From positions 8,444 through 14,959 of the forward strand of contig DAXG01000019.1 in the NCBI GenBank assembly GCA_002506275.1: a stretch of 6,516 nt of DNA. Reading direction: 5' to 3'. The DNA is from Euryarchaeota archaeon UBA259 (GTDB lineage: Archaea; Thermoplasmatota; Poseidoniia; Poseidoniales; Poseidoniaceae). The notes beneath the pieces were generated by a model. The model saw nothing but the letters and a program-made list of their open reading frames with translations. It was not told the origin of the DNA and did no database searches. The position numbers and the translations under genes are program-made. Below, one piece after another: positions 5,868 through 6,516 of the stretch (position 1 is the stretch's first letter; every line of letters begins with the position of its first letter).

Positions 5868-6516
5868 TCACATCTCCACATCGTACAACCATCGGTCTTG
5901 GTCGGGGTCCCACTCGTCCCAAGTCGGTAGTTTCTCAAGTTGCGGCAAATAATGCTCGGGAACAATCCCTGGGACGATGAATGCTTTCTGACGATGCAGT
6001 GGATACGGGTTACGCAAATTGATTCCTAAGACTCCGAGTACAGCCCGGGCAACATACCACATCGCCTGTGAATTCCAACCGTGAGCGATTTTAACGACGA
6101 TTCCGAGTCCTTTTGGGTAATCTGGGTGTTCAATTGCAAGACCGAGTAGACCATCCGCTCCTTCTTTAGCGATGACCTTTCCTTCACCGGCTTTGAGAAC
6201 AGTTGAGTCAAGGCGGTTGAAACCTCCGACGAGGTCGGGGTGTCGAACCATTGCTTCCCAAATCCAATCCTTATCTTTGTCACGAACTAATCCGGCATAT
6301 ATCTGAGCTAATTCAGCAACCGTATTGGACACCGTTGGGAGCCCGCAGCCATCCTTGGCAATACGGAGAGGTTTCCATTCTTGGCCGAGGTAAGTCCTTA
6401 GTTCGACCATGTAGGCGTCAAAGACTTCGTGCGTTGGCAGGGTGTAACCAGCACGGTTCCAACCCTTTTTTCGGCAGCCGAGTAAGATTGCAGCGTGTTC
6501 ACCCGAGCAGGTATGG
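5868..6516 (-). CDS. L-asparaginase II family protein, N-terminus cut by window edge
   Basis: The frame is open from the right edge to the TGA at 5870-5868, showing about 215 C-terminal residues of a family usually about 330-360 long, so roughly the first third is missing. An internal ATG at 6410 is not the start, because homology continues upstream of it. The family (PF06089, Rhizobium etli AnsA/ReAV type) hydrolyses asparagine to aspartate and ammonia. Visible motifs are CSGEHA (6492-6509), KDGCGLPT (ending near 6333), AELAQIYAGL, GKVIAKEGADGLLGLAIE and GLGIVVKI. The first is normally CSGKHA, whose lysine helps the two cysteines bind zinc in ReAV. Here it is Glu, so activity or substrate may differ. 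The second cysteine (codon 6345-6347) and the later AKEGADG lysine are kept. It is coupled to the aldehyde dehydrogenase, which could mean a joint role in nitrogen-compound breakdown, but this is inference. Confidence 0.85.
   Translation of the reverse strand, partial: HTCSGEHAAILLGCRKKGWNRAGYTLPTHEVFDAYMVELRTYLGQEWKPLRIAKDGCGLPTVSNTVAELAQIYAGLVRDKDKDWIWEAMVRHPDLVGGFNRLDSTVLKAGEGKVIAKEGADGLLGLAIEHPDYPKGLGIVVKIAHGWNSQAMWYVARAVLGVLGINLRNPYPLHRQKAFIVPGIVPEHYLPQLEKLPTWDEWDPDQDRWLYDVEM
5874..5877 (-). promoter_or_regulatory. Shine-Dalgarno site deciding the aldehyde dehydrogenase start
   Basis: GGAG on the minus strand lies 8 bases before the ATG at 5865 and within the last codons of the asparaginase-family gene, whose TGA is 2 bases before that ATG. 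It supports this start over the upstream in-frame ATGs at 5922 and 5892 and suggests coupled translation of the two genes. Confidence 0.7.

Noticed and set aside
5866..5922. Dehydrogenase start at 5922
   Set aside because: It would overlap the asparaginase-family gene by more than 50 bases and add an Arg/Pro-rich N-terminus. The ATG at 5865 has an SD site and matches the family start.
5868..6410. A complete 180-residue gene starting at ATG 6410
   Set aside because: The same frame continues upstream to the window edge with the conserved CSGxHA motif of asparaginase II, so 6410 is internal.

Overview
The window holds seven protein-coding genes packed almost without gaps, six on the minus strand and one on the plus strand. 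No RNA gene, insertion sequence, CRISPR array or long repeat was seen. The main theme is the 2-aminophenol/2-aminomuconate type of meta-cleavage pathway (amn/nba-like). Three of its parts are present: an extradiol ring-cleaving dioxygenase (catalytic beta subunit plus a non-catalytic alpha subunit), a 2-aminomuconate-semialdehyde dehydrogenase-like enzyme, and a 2-aminomuconate deaminase (RidA-fold) domain. The deaminase domain is fused in frame to the C-terminus of the dioxygenase alpha subunit, which is the most unusual feature here.

Layout, read along the minus strand from the right edge: the C-terminal two thirds of an asparaginase II-family gene (off the right edge to 5868); an aldehyde dehydrogenase of the AmnC/NbaE type (5865-4405) starting 2 bases after the asparaginase stop; a stand-alone Lon N-terminal (LonN) domain protein (4368-3643); and panB (3600-2779). 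A 4-5-helix membrane protein of unknown function lies on the plus strand (2287-2778), convergent with panB with no gap and divergent from the next operon. That operon is dioxygenase beta (2185-1283) and then the alpha-deaminase fusion (1286 to beyond the left edge), joined by a 4-base ATGA overlap with a strong AAGGAGG site.

Combined pathway (inference from the families): beta+alpha open an o-aminophenol-type ring to an aminomuconate semialdehyde, the dehydrogenase oxidises this to 2-aminomuconate, and the fused RidA domain removes ammonia to give an oxalocrotonate. Later steps (decarboxylase, hydratase, aldolase) are not in the window. The true substrate cannot be read from the sequence.

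Organism: the base composition is near balanced and the genes are dense. The first gene of the dioxygenase operon has no Shine-Dalgarno site, but it has a TATA-like element centred about 26 nt before its ATG. The downstream coupled genes do have Shine-Dalgarno sites. This mix of a leaderless first gene and SD-led internal genes fits an archaeon, and together with panB present without panC next to it and the general character of the proteins I tentatively suggest an uncultured marine euryarchaeote (Marine Group II/III type). PanB looks bacterial (Bacteroidetes-like), so a bacterial source, or an archaeon carrying transferred genes, cannot be excluded.
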